Shown: positions 26,140 through 38,788, numbered from the stretch's first letter. The stretch: DNA of 64,000 bases from Dicaeum eximium (GCA_013396995.1 VWZP01008563.1:68051-132050), one strand, 5' to 3'. Numbers and translations are program-made. The notes: generated from the letters alone by a model not told the origin.

Positions 26140-26576
26140 CGTGGGTGGGCAGGGTCAGCTCCCAGCCCGGTGCATTTCCCATCCTCTCCACAATCTCCTC
26201 TCCCTCCCGAGAAGTAGAAGCCAAAGCAAGCATGGAGGAGGGTGGAGGAAATGTGTTTTAACAGTAAATACGGCCTTGTTATTTATCAATGCAGAGTAAT
26301 TGAAGTAATTTCATGTCGGTTTTAAATGCAGCGCCCAGGGATCTAATCTATCTGTCTAATATTAATGGGGAATATTTGCTCGCCTCATTCATTCATTACT
26401 GTTTTCATTAAGACTCTAGTCCCATTTAGGAGTCTGTTTGTCATTTTAAACTCTTCTGTTTTATCTTCGCTTGCCACAATCCTTTTTAACAACTTCAGTG
26501 AATCTGCGAGCTGCAGGCTGGCAGCTTGGGGGAAAAGGGGCTCTGCTGTCTGGCACGAGCTTTTCCTGGGGAGCCA

Positions 26577-26645
26577 GGACAGACAGACAGACAGACAGAC
26601 AGGACAGGACAGACAGACAGGACAGACAGACAGGACAGACAGACG
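26577..26645. repeat. ACAG/GACA microsatellite
   Basis: Run of GACAGACAGACAG with GGACAGGACAG interruptions. Confidence 0.93.
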
Positions 26646-26899
26646 GCGGGAGGCACTCACAGGCTCGGAGCCTGCCTGAGATCCACACCCTGGAGTTGGG
26701 GTTTGCACAGCAGAGCTGGGTGTCTGCACCTCCCAGCACGGACACCTGGCACTGGACATTTTATCAGTTTCTTGGATGCAAACTTGCTGAGTTTCTTCTT
26801 CCATGGGAAAGCTCTTTCTCATGGGCAGGGGGGCAGCAGGGCTGGGGGCAGCAGGGCTGGGGGCAGCAGCCCTGGGCATCCCTGAGCTGGAGGCGTCCA

Positions 26900-27180
26900 A
26901 GCCTAATTAGAGTCCCGGGGAAGGGGAGCATTGTGCTGCTAATGACTCTCTGGCAAGATGCTCTGACTAAAACAGTAATTTTAATAAGCACAGCCCAGTT
27001 GTGAGTGTTGGTTGAACACCTAATTACATCGGTTACCGCTCCAAAATTATTCCGAATTCTATTTTTGCTGTTTTCTCACCAAACAGAGAGGGGAAGAAGT
27101 GCACACTTTATAATTATTCACCTTAATTAATTTTCTGAGCTTCTGTTAAAACTTTTAAATGGCTGCAGGGAGCACGCCAG
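26900..27180. promoter_or_regulatory. AT-rich candidate conserved element
   Basis: An AT-rich island in GC-rich intron with CCTAATTAGAG, ACCTAATTACATCGG and CCTTAATTAATTTTCTG, the core motifs of homeodomain proteins. No conservation data can be seen from one sequence. Confidence 0.3.
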
Positions 27181-28109
27181 GAGTTCCACGGCAGCCAGGC
27201 ACAGCACAGAACGCAGAGGCCGTGAACTGATGCGAGATGAAAGTTTGCTGTGTTGGATTGATCCCCACCTGAGCCCAGAAATTTTGGAAGGCTGCCTCCC
27301 TTTTATCCTGATTAATTAGTTCCCCTGAGGCCTGGGCTAATCAAAGGGCAGTGCTCATCAGCTGGTGGCCATGGCGGGGTGGCCTCAGAAGACGGTGCCA
27401 GCACGTCGGGGAGCCACTTGTGATGGCAGCAGTGATGTCCCCTGGCAGGAGCACAGGGCTGTGCCCCTGCCTGCTCCAGGAACATCATCCTGGAATCCAG
27501 AGCCAGCCCCGAGGGGACCCCCAGGAAGGCTTTGTCACCCTGGCTGCTGAGGAGCAGCGCAGCTCCTGCCTGGATCCCCATCCTGACTTCCAGGAGCTCA
27601 TTTGACCCTTTCTGTGCAGTCCAGAACCAAACTGCCCCTCCCCTGAGGTGTGGTGGTTTCCAGGGATGTGGATCCATCACAGCAGAACCCTGTCCTTGTG
27701 GGGGACACCTTTAGGATCCCACTGCTCATTACTGGCACGTGTACACCCTCATCACCCCCTTTTCTTGTCAGGGAGAGGTTCTGTGGGTCAGTTCTGCAAG
27801 AAACTGGATGGTTTAGGGTCCCAAAAGAGAAAGATCTGCTGAGAATTCTCTCCTCCCCAGCTGCCATCCCTGTGTGGGGACACTGAGCTGTCACCAGCAC
27901 CCTGGGGGCAGGAGCAGCTCAGAGGAGCCAGGCAGGAACCAATGTGTGGCTGCACCTGCTTATTTAATCCATGAATTCTGCTGCATTTGCCATTCCAGAA
28001 GCTCCTGTGAACACCTCAGCCAGGTCTGCGCTCCAGATTTTGTTTCAGCACTGAAGGTGAAATAATTTTTTCCTGGTTTTGTGTGTGCATGGGGTTTGCC
28101 CAGCTCTGG

Positions 28110-28320
28110 AGGCTGTGGGCACAGGGATGGAGCTGGTCCCACAGCACAGGGATGGAGCTGGCCCCACAGCTCCCAGGCCGTGGGCACAGGGACAGCCTGG
28201 CCCCACAGCTCCCAGCTTTGCCCAGCTCTGGAGGGCACAGGGACAGCCTGGCCCCACAGCTCCCAGCTTTGCCCAGCTCTGGGGGGCACAGGGACAGCCT
28301 GGCCCCACAGCTCCCAGGTG
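28110..28320. repeat. CCCACAGCTCCCAG minisatellite
   Basis: Roughly four copies of a unit containing GGGACAGCCTGGCCCCACAG and CTCCCAGCTTTGCCCAGCTC. Spacing is irregular. Confidence 0.88.
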
Positions 28321-31300
28321 CAGATGGTCCGTGCCAGGCAGGAGGCAGAGCTGGGGCTGCCAAGGCGCTCTGGAGCGTGGCTGTCACACCGAGCTGGCCC
28401 TGCTGTGCCAGTCTGAGCAGGGGTGGGTGCCAGAGCAGGATCCCAGCGCTGGCCTGAGCCTGACCCACAGCTGGGAGGGTGAGGATGGGACACCCGGTGC
28501 CTCAGGGGCACCTGTCCCCGTGCCACCTGTCCCCGTGCCACCTGTCCCTGTGCCGCCTCCTGCACGGGCCCTCCCTGCAGCCCCCGAGTGTCCTTGGCCC
28601 TGCTGGGGCAGAGCAGGAGCTGCCAGAGGGAACAGAACGAGCATCCCAGGAATGCTCACGTGTTGGAGGTGAAATCCCAATTCCCCTCCTGCGGTTCGAA
28701 CTCTGCTGCTGCCAGGAGCGGGGCTGGGATCTCAGCCTGGCACTGTGTTACTCAGCAAACCCCGCTCAGCCGTTCCATATTGATGTGATGATGAACTCGA
28801 GCCGTGGTAAACCACAGCAGAGTGTCTGTCTGCAGGAGCATGAGTCTGTGTGCCAGAACACGAGGCTGCTCCGAGCCCTGCCGCGATGCCGGGCCGCATG
28901 GAGGGAGGAAACTCTGCCTTCAGGACAATTTTCCTGCTCCAGTGAGCCTCACTTCGGGATATTTGCTATTTTTTCAGTCTTTCTTGCTTCGCAGAGGAGG
29001 CTTTCATCACCTCCCCCAGGAGGCTGGCACGGCGCACGGAGGGTCTGAGGAGCCAAGGAGAGGGGGATGTTTGCAGAGCTGATCCCTCGCTCCGGAGCCA
29101 TCCCGTCCCCAGATGTCAGGGAGGTTCTCGGAGCAGCAAAGCCAAACCCGCCGCAGAGGTTGCCTGGATCAGGGTTGAAGGGGCTCTCTCCGCGTGCATC
29201 TGCAGCGCCGTAATTAAATAATCCCCTCGTAGCCATGGCAACGTTGTCTCCCCGTCCTCTCCCACTCGCTGCTTCTCTGCCAGAACTTCCAGGCGTTGAT
29301 TTGGTTGTGACAGCCCGGCAGGGGCTGGGAGAGCAGAGCTGCTCCTGCAGGGAGAGCTGCCCTCGCCTTCTCTGGGCCTTGCTGTGCCAGGGTGGGCGCT
29401 GGAGCCATCCCCGCCTTTGGCAGCCCCACGGCACCCTGGGGATCCAGGACCCTCATCCTGGGGATGCTCCTCAGTTGTTTGTGGTTAAATCTCCCCCTCT
29501 CCCCTCTCCTCTGTGTCCTGGCTCTGCCCCATGGGTGCATTTCCTGCACCCCGCTCGCTCCTGCTCCTTCCACACTCATTGCTGGCTTCAGTCTCGGTGT
29601 CTGGGATCTGCACAAGGCAGGAACAGCCGCTCCAGGCAGGGATTTCCACAGCCCGAGGCAGATCCCACCCGTGTGCCTCGCTCAGCAAAGCCAGAGCGTT
29701 CCCATCCCTGCACTCTGAGGTTTTTTTGGCAAAGGTGCCCAGCAGGATATTCCACCTGCAGCCCTGCATGGAGCAGGGAGGAGGAGCAGTGGGAAGAGTC
29801 TGTCAAACTTCTCTGGGAAAGTCTGACTTTATTTTCCCTGTCACCCTGACACATTAATGGCTGCAACTGAGGCGTCCTCCCTGCTCCTTCCCACACTTTC
29901 TCACGTCTCCTGCCCCAGCACAAAGCAGAGTTTTCTCATGAATAAAGGAAAGAATCAAATCTCATTGGAAAGTTCATCAACTTTGGGCTCCTGCTCAGTG
30001 AGTGATAGATGGCTTTAATTACACTGAACTAGTTGGCATCTCTACTCCGCTCCCCAAAGTCATTAAAAATAGATTTTTCTGTTTGAACTCCAGCCCCCCG
30101 AGGGGTCTGTGGGCAGCCTGCCGTGGCTCTGAGATGCTCCAGGGGCTGTCTCCAGCCAGGGGAGGTCACAGGCCTGGGATGGTAACACGCAAAAGCTGTG
30201 GAAACTTTACTTTGGCTGTTTATTTTATTAATTAATTAATTAGTTTATCTATTTATTTGGAGCTGATTTCTTGCACTTATTTGCTCTGGGGGCTGGCAGA
30301 GTTGGAATTCATGTGTTTTGGAGAGTCTGTATTGATTTTTTTTTTTAATAATTTATTTTATTTTGCTGTTGTTATGGGTCAGGCAGTCAGGGACAGTAAT
30401 AATGAGGTTTTATCATTTAATGGTTGAGCAGCAGGTTTGTTTTGGCAGGGAGAGCAGGAGGAGAGGTCACAGTCAGGCTGGGGGGAGCAGGGCTGTGCCC
30501 CCAGGGGCGAGGAGATCCCCCAGCAGTGTTTTATTCTTGGCTGTTGTCCTTCACAGAGATGCTCCTCCAGAGACATTGTTCAAAACCCCTGCGTGGTTTT
30601 TAAAGAATTATCATGTGCAGAAGCCGCAGCTTCTGAGCAGAAAAAGAAACGAAGCGCTCAACATCAAATCATCTCTAATGAACTCTTATTCACATAATTC
30701 CAATCCTCCGTTATTTATAGAGCGCAGCGAGAGCATCCAGCTCCTCACAAACATGAAACAAGCCCTGAGCTGCATTTAAATCACGGGGACAGATCCTGCC
30801 AAGCCTCCCTTCCAGCAGGGATTTTGGGGCTGCCCTGCCCTCCAGGCTGGCTCCCAGCAGGGCTGATTTTAGGGGAAGCCCAGCGACCTCCCTGGGTGCA
30901 TCCTGTGCTGGCTGGTGTCTCCCAGGGAATGCTGAGTGCTCTGGGATGTTTGTTTGGTTTGAAAAACACGTGTTTGCTTCTGGTTCTGCAGCCAGGAGTG
31001 GTGAGGTGGCTGCAGCACTGGTCTGTACTGGGAAATGCTGGTGGGCACTGGGTGGGAGGGGTGTGGGCAGGAATGAGACCTGGTGGGCCATCCCCAGGGG
31101 CTGCTCCTGTCACCGGGCTCCTGGGCTGGCTCCCACCCCAGCTGTAAAGAGCTTTTTGCTCCTTAGAAGGGACAGGCAGAGCAGCAAAAACCACATCACC
31201 TGCGGCCACTGGAGGTGCAGACCCTGCAGCAGGGATCAAACCCAGGCCCTTCATTTCCACCTGAATTTCTCTTCTCCATTCCCAAAGCTCTTTCCATCCA

Positions 31301-31753
31301 GCACAGGCTGAAGGCATTCCCAGCTCTGCCCCTCACACCCCCATTCCTAGCCCCCAAACCCAGCTCTGCCCCTCACACCCCCATTCCCAGCCCCCAAACC
31401 CAGCCCTCCACCCTCCCCATGGGCTCCACCTCGGCCATTTCTGCTTTGGGAAAAGCTGTCAAGTGGGGCTGAGGAAGCAAGAAGAACAGCAGCCCTATTG
31501 GTGTGGTGCTCAGAGAGGAACTGGGTTCTCACTGTGTCACCGGCCCCTGGCGTGCCAGCGCCGTTGTGAGGCAGACACTGCTCCTTTCAGCGCGGCTGCC
31601 GGGAGCCGGGTGCTGTTGTGACGGACAGAGCCGGAGCCATCCAGCACTTGTTTGAATTCCCAGCCCGTTGCAGGCACCGCTCCTGGGGCCCGAGAGCTGC
31701 GGGGAGGCTGGGCCAGGGTCATCTGCAGCGTTCGGTGGGAGAACGGGAGTGGG

Positions 31754-31985
31754 ATCACAGAATCACGGAATGGCGCGGGCTGGAGGGAGCTTGGAAATCA
31801 TCTGGACACCTTGAGCCAGCCCAGGTTGTTCCAAGGTCTGTCCCAGCCTGGCTTTGAGCACCTCCAGGGAAGGGCTAGGGAGTCCACAATCTCCTGAACA
31901 ACCTGTTCCAGTGCCTCCCAGCCTTACTGGGAGGAATTTCTTCCATATTTTGTAGAGGAGCACTACAGGAGCTCGAGACGGGGGG
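31754..31985 (-). mobile_element. CR1-like LINE 3' fragment
   Basis: The longest CR1-like piece: ATCACAGAATCACGGAATGG, CCAGCCCAGGTTGTTCCAAG, CTGAACAACCTGTTCCAGTG and AGGAATTTCTTCCATATTTT follow in the order of a reversed CR1 end. Confidence 0.8.
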
Positions 31986-32693
31986 TGCAAACCCACCCTG
32001 CTGCTGGAGGTGGCAAAGAATGTGCTGGAAAGGTTAAAGTGGTTATAAAGGTCACAAATGTCTTCACTGGAGCCAAGCAGTGACCTGTGGCTAAAGCCTG
32101 GTGTTGTTTTGAAGCCTTTGGGGGTTTCAGTGCTGGTGAAGAAGTGAGGATGTGCTGCAGCTCAGCATCAGGAGGGACCTTCCTCGAGAGTGGGAGAGCT
32201 TTGGGGGTTCACAGCAGCGTGTGGAGCTGTTCCCAGCTGTGCTCCCCTCTGTGGCATCCCTGCCTAGAAGGGACAGGGACCCCCGTGGGTCAGGCCTGGG
32301 GGCCCAGTGGCTGCTGCTGGCAGGGCTCAGCGTGGCCAAAGCAGTGAAACACCCCCTGAGACTAAACAAGCTGCCACAACCCAGAGATTTATTCCCTGCA
32401 GCAGCTCCCCGGGGGAAGGGTGAGGCAGCAAAGTAAATCAGGAGGAGAGGGCTCAGCTCCAGCCCCAGGGGAGGCTGTGGCCAGGGGGGCTGCAGGAGCC
32501 GCTGTGGGAGCCCTGCTGGGGCTCTGCGTGCCCAGGATTCGCCCCAGGGAAGGCTGGCCTCGCCTCTCAGTCTCCAATAATCCTGGTTTTGGGACAAATA
32601 CACCTCGGGCCGTGGGTTTGCTGTGGTGTTCCGTGACCCCGCGGGGCGCAGGGGACTCGGGGCTGCTCTGGCCGTGCTGGGGAGCGGCGCTGA

Positions 32694-32816
<123 letters not shown>

Positions 32817-32852
32817 TAAGTCCAGCCCCGGCCCTTCCCTGGTGATAAAAGC

Positions 32853-32893
32853 AGCTTCCAAAGCTTCCAAAGCTTCCAAAGCTTCCAAAGCTC
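32853..32893. repeat. 9-bp AAAGCTTCC tract
   Basis: Four to five copies of AAAGCTTCC starting 38 bases after the PSI1 exon donor. Confidence 0.88.
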
Positions 32894-33104
32894 CCACGCA
32901 AAGCAAATGAGGCTGAAGTTCCTTCAGTCCATTTTTCTCTCCTTTGGGCATTCCCTGCATTGCAGCTCGGGTGCCATTGGAGATCCCGGAGCTCCCGGGG
33001 AGAGGTGAAGGGAAATCAACTCCTGCTTCAGGAGCAGTGGGCAGGGTGATGTGGGCACGATGGAAAAACAGGATTTAAACCGGTGGGAATGGAGGCCTGG
33101 TGGT

Positions 33105-33345
33105 TTAAACACCTCTCCTGGTGGTTTGCACACCCCTCCAGGTGCTTTGCACACCTCTCCAGGTGCTTTGCACACCTCTCCTGCTGGTTTGCACACCCCT
33201 CCAGGTGGTTTGCACACCCCTCCAGGTGCTTGGCACACCCCTGCTGGTTTGCACACCCCTCCAGGTGCTTGGCACACCCCTGCTGGTTTGCACACCCCTC
33301 CAGGTGGTTTGCACACCTCTCCAGGTGCTTTGCACCCTCCTGCTC
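33105..33345. repeat. 21-bp minisatellite
   Basis: About 11 copies of TTTGCACACCTCTCCAGGTGC-like units; TTTGCACACC recurs every 21 bases (33125, 33146, 33167), with 20-bp variants later. Confidence 0.93.
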
Positions 33346-34369
33346 TTTGCCCAGGCTGCGAATCCCAAATAAATTGGAATTTTTAAAGGCAACAGCAGAC
33401 GTGATCCTGTGAGCGGGGCTCTGCTCCCAGCGAGGTTACAGCAGCCCAGCAGAGCACGGAGCCCCTTTCACAGCCCCCAAAAGGGAGATTTAAATCCTGC
33501 AAGGGGAGGTCAGGGGGTCCCAGCTCCAGCCCCTCCGGGGGGATCCGGCAGCGGGGCTGGGAGCTGGCAGCCCCCCTCGCACGGCCACGCACAAAGGGCT
33601 GAGGGTGCTTTTCTCCAGGGGAACTCCCGGAAATTCTCTCTGCATTCAGGAGGTGTCCGTGCCCTTCCTTTCTCTGGCCTGCCATAAAAACCAGCACTTC
33701 CTAAGGCGGAAGGAGCCCACCGGGCAGAGGAGTCGGGGGAGGAGGGGAGAGCCTGGGGGAGGCTGGAGCAGGGGAACAGAAATCCCTGCGGCCCCGTGCC
33801 AGCTGCTGGGAGAGCTGGGGATGGGGGAGGCACAGTCCAGGGACCCACACAGCAGCCTTGGCCACTTGCCTGCGGAGCAGGTGCCGGAGGGGAGCGGGGA
33901 GCTGCGGGCTCCTCCGCAAATCCGGCCTGGATCCGGGGCTTTGGGGTGCAGAGCGGCTCCCCACGGCGGCTTCGGTGCCTGGCCACGCTCGGGGAGGTGC
34001 AGGAGAAGCAGCTCAGCCCCTGAGCATCCCACAAGTTCCTCTCAGGGAGGGGTGGGGGTACCAGCAGAGCTCTGAGCATCCCACAGCAGCAGCCCAGGGC
34101 ACTCTGGGCATCCTTTGGGGTTTTTTAGCTTTTTTCCTTTCCAAGCGAGCCTGTCCAGCCCCACAGCTGAGCCACCCTTTGTGCAGCCATGTCCCCAAGT
34201 CCTCCCTGTCACAGCTCCTGTGGCAGAAGGGAATTGCCCATCCCTGGGGGCAGCCAGCCCGGCAGGGTGGGCAGGGGCTGCTGAGCTGTGCTGGGGGCTC
34301 TGTGCTGCTCCTGCAGCAGCTCCTCGGCAAGGATCACTGAGCACTTCCCTCATGCTAATGAGCTTAGTC

Positions 34370-34445
34370 CTCACAAGCCACCTGGGAATCAGGTAAAGGT
34401 TGTTATCTTCATTTTGCAGAGACAAAACCCTCAATGACAAGAGGA
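34370..34445 (-). mobile_element. Possible MIR-like SINE relic
   Basis: GCTTAGTCCTCACAAGCCAC followed by GTTGTTATCTTCATTTTGCA resembles the reversed MIR segment that reads TCCTCACAA and TCCCCATTTTACAGA. Match is from memory and partial. Confidence 0.4.
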
Positions 34446-35256
34446 GAGAGAAGTGTCATTTCCTCTGCCCTTCTGGCCATGACATTTCATCACCAACCTA
34501 TTCCCAACGAGGGCTCCTCCCCTGATGGGATTTCTCAACTCTCCCTTCAAGCATCTGCACTTTGGAGCAGTGATAACTTTTTAGCTTTTTTTTCTTTTTT
34601 TAAAAGCTGTAAATAATTGAGTTTATCTTGCTGTTCCTCGAAGCCTCTGTCATCTTTGTTTGGAGGCCCCAAGTGCTGGAGTGTTTGTGTTTAATTTGTC
34701 ACCTCTCTCCTCTCATTCTCACACGTGGAAGGGTGCTGGGTCAGGGGGTGACGCTCCCTCTGTGCTTAGGGATGGCTCAAAGGGTGAGGGGTGCAGGAGG
34801 AGGTGATTTGTTCATCCTCTGCATGGCCAGAGGATCTTTTGCTCTTGGGGAGCCATCAGGAGGTTGTTACAGGATCTCTCCAGCCCAGTGGGATCTGAAG
34901 CCTGCAGGACTTCCCCGTGCTGCTCTCTGCAAGTGTGTTATTGTCTCCAGGCCTATTTATCTCTGTTGGGGCTGTTGCCATAAATAGGATGATAAAAAAG
35001 AGCCATTCCAGCGAGTCAATGAGATAAAGGCTCCAGTCAAGAGCTCACTTTAGGGCTATCTTAGAGATTCACTTAAACCTCGATATTTCTTCCTTTGGCA
35101 CCATTCATATTTAGCTCCTTTATGCTCCAAAGGAAAAGGTACAAAAGGCAGAGGGTGAGGAGAGCAGCCCCAGCGTTTGTTGGGGATCAGGGGGCTGGTT
35201 TGGAAAGGGAAGGTAGAAACTTCACTTAAAGCAAATCTAAATCCACTCCCACTGTT

Positions 35257-35330
35257 CCATAGAATCCCACAATGCTCGGGTTCAAAGGGACCTTAAAGGC
35301 GAATTTGTCATCTGCACCCATGGAGGGGGG
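35257..35330 (-). mobile_element. Short CR1-like fragment
   Basis: CATAGAATCCCACAATGCTC then TTCAAAGGGACCTTAAAGGC, a degraded reversed CR1 end. Confidence 0.65.
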
Positions 35331-36071
35331 CTGGAAGAAAAGGATTTTCCCATAAAGCAGGAATCCTGGAGGGATGCCAGGCCTGGTCTGGAGCTCTGCT
35401 AGTCCTCCCTTGGTTCCCAGTGGGTGCTCTGCTGCAAACAGCTGGATTTCTCTCTGCTCCAAGGACACCTGCAGTAAAAAACAGGGATAAGGAGCCCTGC
35501 TGGAGCACGTGGAATGCCAGGAGCAGTCCCAGCCACCTTGGCACGCTCAGAGCCTTGATTCCTGCTGCTGGGAATGGGAAGGAGCTGGGAGCTCAAGGCA
35601 TGAGCAGCAGCCAAGCACTGCTGGCAGCAGCTGGAAGCTCCCATTCCTGCCTGTGCCTCACCCCCAGCTCCAGGAGGAGATGATTAGTGGGCTCTGTGGT
35701 TTTAATTAGGACAGAGGCATCGTCCTGTCCCTGCCTGTTACTGCTTTCTGGTTTAGTTCGTGTGCAGATGATGAGTCCATGGCTCACCTCACCCCCCTAG
35801 CACACCAGCACATGGGATTGGCAGCTCTGGATTGTGTCCCAGTGACAGTGTCCCAGTGTCCCAGTGCAGGAATCCCTCATGGGATACTGGGGCTTTGTGT
35901 TCGTGCTGATCACAGAGGATTTTCCAGCGCCCTTTGCTCCTAACCTGGTGCCCAACACCTGCTCCCCTTGCAGGGCATCGTGGGCCCTGCTGAGGAAGAT
36001 CTCCCCGGGGGTTTGGGGTGTGCTCATGCCCTGGGTGGGTGTTTGGGGGCTCTGAGCGCTCCTGTGTGCAG

Positions 36072-36195
36072 GTGCTCCCCAAGGGATCGCTGTGAGCGGG
36101 CAGAGGAGCCGTTCCGCTTCGCAGGCAGCATCAGCCAGTGCCTGAGCGTGGCCGTGCAGCCCAGCAGCATCTCGGTGTCGGAGCACAGCCTCCCG
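36072..36195 (+). CDS. PLXNA2: PLXNA2 exon: PSI1 C-terminal half and start of IPT1
   Basis: One base completes the Met begun in the previous exon; 41 codons follow, from [16 protein letters not shown] through [20 protein letters not shown] to a final SLP. The three cysteines complete the PSI1 disulphide set, and [12 protein letters not shown] is the conserved start of the first IPT (Ig-like, plexin, transcription factor) fold. Acceptor TGTGCAG; donor CCG|GTGAGT. Length 124 bp, phase 2 to 0. The RAEEPFRF stretch differs from the mammalian residues I recall (QAWEPNRF), an ordinary linker divergence. Twenty-one bases past the exon begins a GGGATG array with an assembly gap. Confidence 0.95.
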
Positions 36196-37342
36196 GTGAG
36201 TGGGGACGGCACGGGGAGGGCCCGGGGACGGGGACGGGGATGGGCATGGGGATGGGCACAGGGATGAGTACGGGGATGGGATGGGATGGGGATGGGGATG
36301 GGGATGGGGATGGGGATGAGATGGGATGGGATGGGATGGGATGGGNNNNNNNNNNNNNNNNNNNNNNNNNNNNNNNNNNNNNNNNNNNNNNNNNNNNNNN
36401 NNNNNNNNNNNNNNNNNNNNNNNNNNNNNNNNNNNNNNNNNNNNNNNNNNNNNNNNNNNNNNNNNNNNNNNNNNNNNNNNNNNNNATGGGGATGGGATGG
36501 GGACAGGGATGGGCATGGGGCCCTGCGGGACTGGCACCTCCAGCAGGGAGCCCTCCCCGCTCCCACCCTTCCCCTGCCCTCTGGCACTCATGTTTTCTCC
36601 TGAAAAAGAGGGACAGGGGGGCCAAGGGGTCACCCGAGTAGGAGGAGGGGATGTGGCAGAAACAAATTCCCCTCGCCCTGGTGCCTCAGCTCACATTTCC
36701 CTGGTTTCTGTAGTGGTGAAAAGAAAGGCTTTGTTTCCCAAAAAACTGCTCTGTGAGCTGGGCTCAGCCTGGCTCTCCGAAGCTTCCCAGCTGTTGCTGC
36801 AGAGCCCCCCACGCCCCTGTGGCAGCTGCTCCTACTGCCCCCCCGGGCAGAAATGGTGTGGGGAGAGGGGACTCGGCCCTCCAGGCACTGGTTTGCCACG
36901 GGGACACTCCCCAGCCGTGCTGGGGACACTGGGGACTCTCCTCCCAGGCCAGGGCAGGGTGGTCCCCCCGGTTTGTGCAGTGGGGAGGGGGCTGGTTTGA
37001 GCTCAGGGCTTTGGGGACGGTCACTGCTGCTCTCAGGGTGCTGGCACAGGCACTGAGGGTGGCAGAGCTCCTGTAGAGCAACCAGGGGACAAAAATCTGC
37101 CATTGCCAGCACTCCTGACCTGCAGCACCCCAAGGCTGAGCAGGGTGGGTTTCTATCCATAAAAAACATCCTTGCCTTCCTTTTTCCTGCTCCCTTCCCC
37201 ACAAAAGGGCAGCTGGCCAGCAGCTGTGGGCAGGTGGGCGATTTAAGGGGTTGTTTTGAATGGGAGGACTGGGAATTTGGGGGAGATTTGGCTGCTGTGC
37301 CTGCTCACAGCTCTGCTTTGCTGCCTCGTGTCCCTGCTGCAG
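36196..37342 (+). other. PLXNA2 intron containing a sequence gap
   Basis: The first part is a GGGATG-type array interrupted by 140 Ns; the rest, from about 36530, is GC-rich unique sequence without a recognisable feature. True intron length is unknown because the gap size may be nominal. Confidence 0.85.
36217..36527. repeat. GGGATG array with 140-bp gap
   Basis: GGGATG and GGGATGGGATGG units lie on both sides of Ns at 36346-36485. The G-rich strand is +. True array length is unresolved. Confidence 0.93.
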
Positions 37343-37496
37343 CTCAGCCTCCGCGTGAGCGACGCTCCCGACCTGAGCGCCGGCGTCAGCTGCGTCTTCG
37401 GGAACCTGAGCGAGGTGGAGGGGCAGGTGTCGGGCAGCCAGGTGGTTTGTGTGTCCCCAGCTGCCAGAGATGTCCCTGCCATCCCCGTGGACCAGG
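37343..37496 (+). CDS. PLXNA2: PLXNA2 exon: IPT1
   Basis: The exon encodes 51 codons plus one base, starting [20 protein letters not shown] and ending DVPAIPVDQ. It forms the middle of the first IPT domain of the receptor stalk; [10 protein letters not shown] and [10 protein letters not shown] are strongly conserved in plexin-A. An N-glycosylation sequon (NLS) sits in GNLSEVEG. Acceptor CTGCAG; donor CAGG|GTGAGT. Length 154 bp, phase 0 to 1. Joined to the previous exon the length matches the mammalian paralogue as I recall it (EHSLPLSLRVSD against EHSRLLSLVVSD), so no microexon appears to be missing. Confidence 0.96.
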
Positions 37497-38691
37497 GTGA
37501 GTGATGGCTCCTGGGCAGTGGCACGGCTCAGACAGGGCAGGGCAGTTTGGGAGTGTCGGCTGAGCAGAGCTGAGCCTTTGGGGCTGCTGCCTCAGGAATT
37601 CCTGCTGCTGTCAAAGCCTGTTGAACCCAGGGAGCTTCATGGCCAGGAAATGCAGCCCACACAGGGCAGGGTGGGCTGGCAGCAGGCAGCAGTGAGTGTT
37701 GCCCTGTCCTTACTCCCTCCCAGGGCAGGCCAGGAGCCATGTGTCCCCTCCAGGGTGGCCAGGAGCTCTCAGCCCTGCCAGGTTGGGTGAATCTGGGAAG
37801 CAGGAATCTCCCCTAGGCCTGGCTCAGCACCCACGAGTAGGTGGCTGCAGTTTCTCAGTTTCGGTGCTGATCTTTGGGTTGGCTCCTCATTAATGTCACC
37901 ACTGTCACATTTTCTCTTCCTGTAACCGAAGCGCCAGGCTTGGGGCTCATTTTCCCCTTGGCATCCTTCCAGGTGCCCACGGTGCCTCCCTGATGATGTC
38001 TTTGTGATTCTGAGGTGTTTTATGGAGCCTGAGCCTTGGGGAACACTGTGGGGCCCAGAGCCCCGTGGCCGCAGGGCCACAGCAGCCCCAAAAGAACAAT
38101 CTGCTCTTAATTAACCAGAGCTCCTGCAGAGCTCCCCTGCTGCTTCACTTGTCTCCAGCAGTGGCTCCTGCTCTAGGAGATAATTCTGGGAGGTGGTGCC
38201 CAGAGAAGCTGTGGAGCCCAGTCCCTGAAGTGTCCTGGGGTGGGGCTGGATGGGGTTTGGAGCAGCCTGGGATGGTGGAAGGGGTCCCACCCCATGGCAG
38301 GGGGTGGCACTGGGTCTTGGAGGAACCTTTCCAACCCAAACCCGTCCATGGTTCCACGATGCTGTCCTGGGCTGTCTCTCAGAACAATCTCACTTTTTCT
38401 ACTGGCGAGTGACTCAGGGAACAGGGCGAGGCTCCAACACCATTCCAAGGCAGCGTTTGCCCCCTGCCTCTGATGCATTTTGCCACCAGGGCTGCTTCTC
38501 TGGAGCCACTGCTGGGCACAGGCACCCGGGGGGCTCCGGGGCAGGGCGTGGGTGGGGTCCCGGTGGTGGGAGATGAAAACCCGAGCTGGCCCAGCACAGG
38601 CGGCTCAGCAGGCGGGCAGGGGCTGCAGCACCCCCGGCTGTGCTGCTCTGTCCCCGTGGGCACCAGTGACGGGCTCTGCTCTGCTCCCCAG
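37497..38691 (+). other. PLXNA2 intron
   Basis: It holds a CR1-like fragment in + orientation (about 38241-38362) and otherwise GC-rich sequence with no gene. Confidence 0.85.
38241..38362 (+). mobile_element. CR1-like fragment, sense
   Basis: GGATGGGGTTTGGAGCAGCC, GGGGTCCCACCCCATGGCAG and CTTTCCAACCCAAACCCGTC match the forward CR1 3' end. Confidence 0.75.
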
Positions 38692-38788
38692 ACTGGTTTG
38701 GTGTCGTGCTCCAGCTGAAGTCCCGGGAGACGGGCAGGACCTTCGTCAGCACCGAGTTCAAGTTCTACAACTGCAGTGCCCACCAGCT
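38692..38788 (+). CDS. PLXNA2: PLXNA2 exon: end of IPT1, into PSI2
   Basis: Two bases complete an Asp codon; the exon then reads [27 protein letters not shown] and SAHQ and ends with two bases of a Leu codon. It closes the first IPT domain and leads into PSI2. The YNCSAH segment carries a conserved NCS sequon. Acceptor CCCCAG; donor CAGCT|GTGAGT. Length 97 bp, phase 1 to 2. DWFG and STEFKFYNC are signature strings of class A plexins. Confidence 0.96.

Noticed and set aside
35797..36641. Open frames spanning the N gap
   Set aside because: Frames cross 140 unknown bases and a GGGATG array; not supportable, apart from the real exon 36072-36195.
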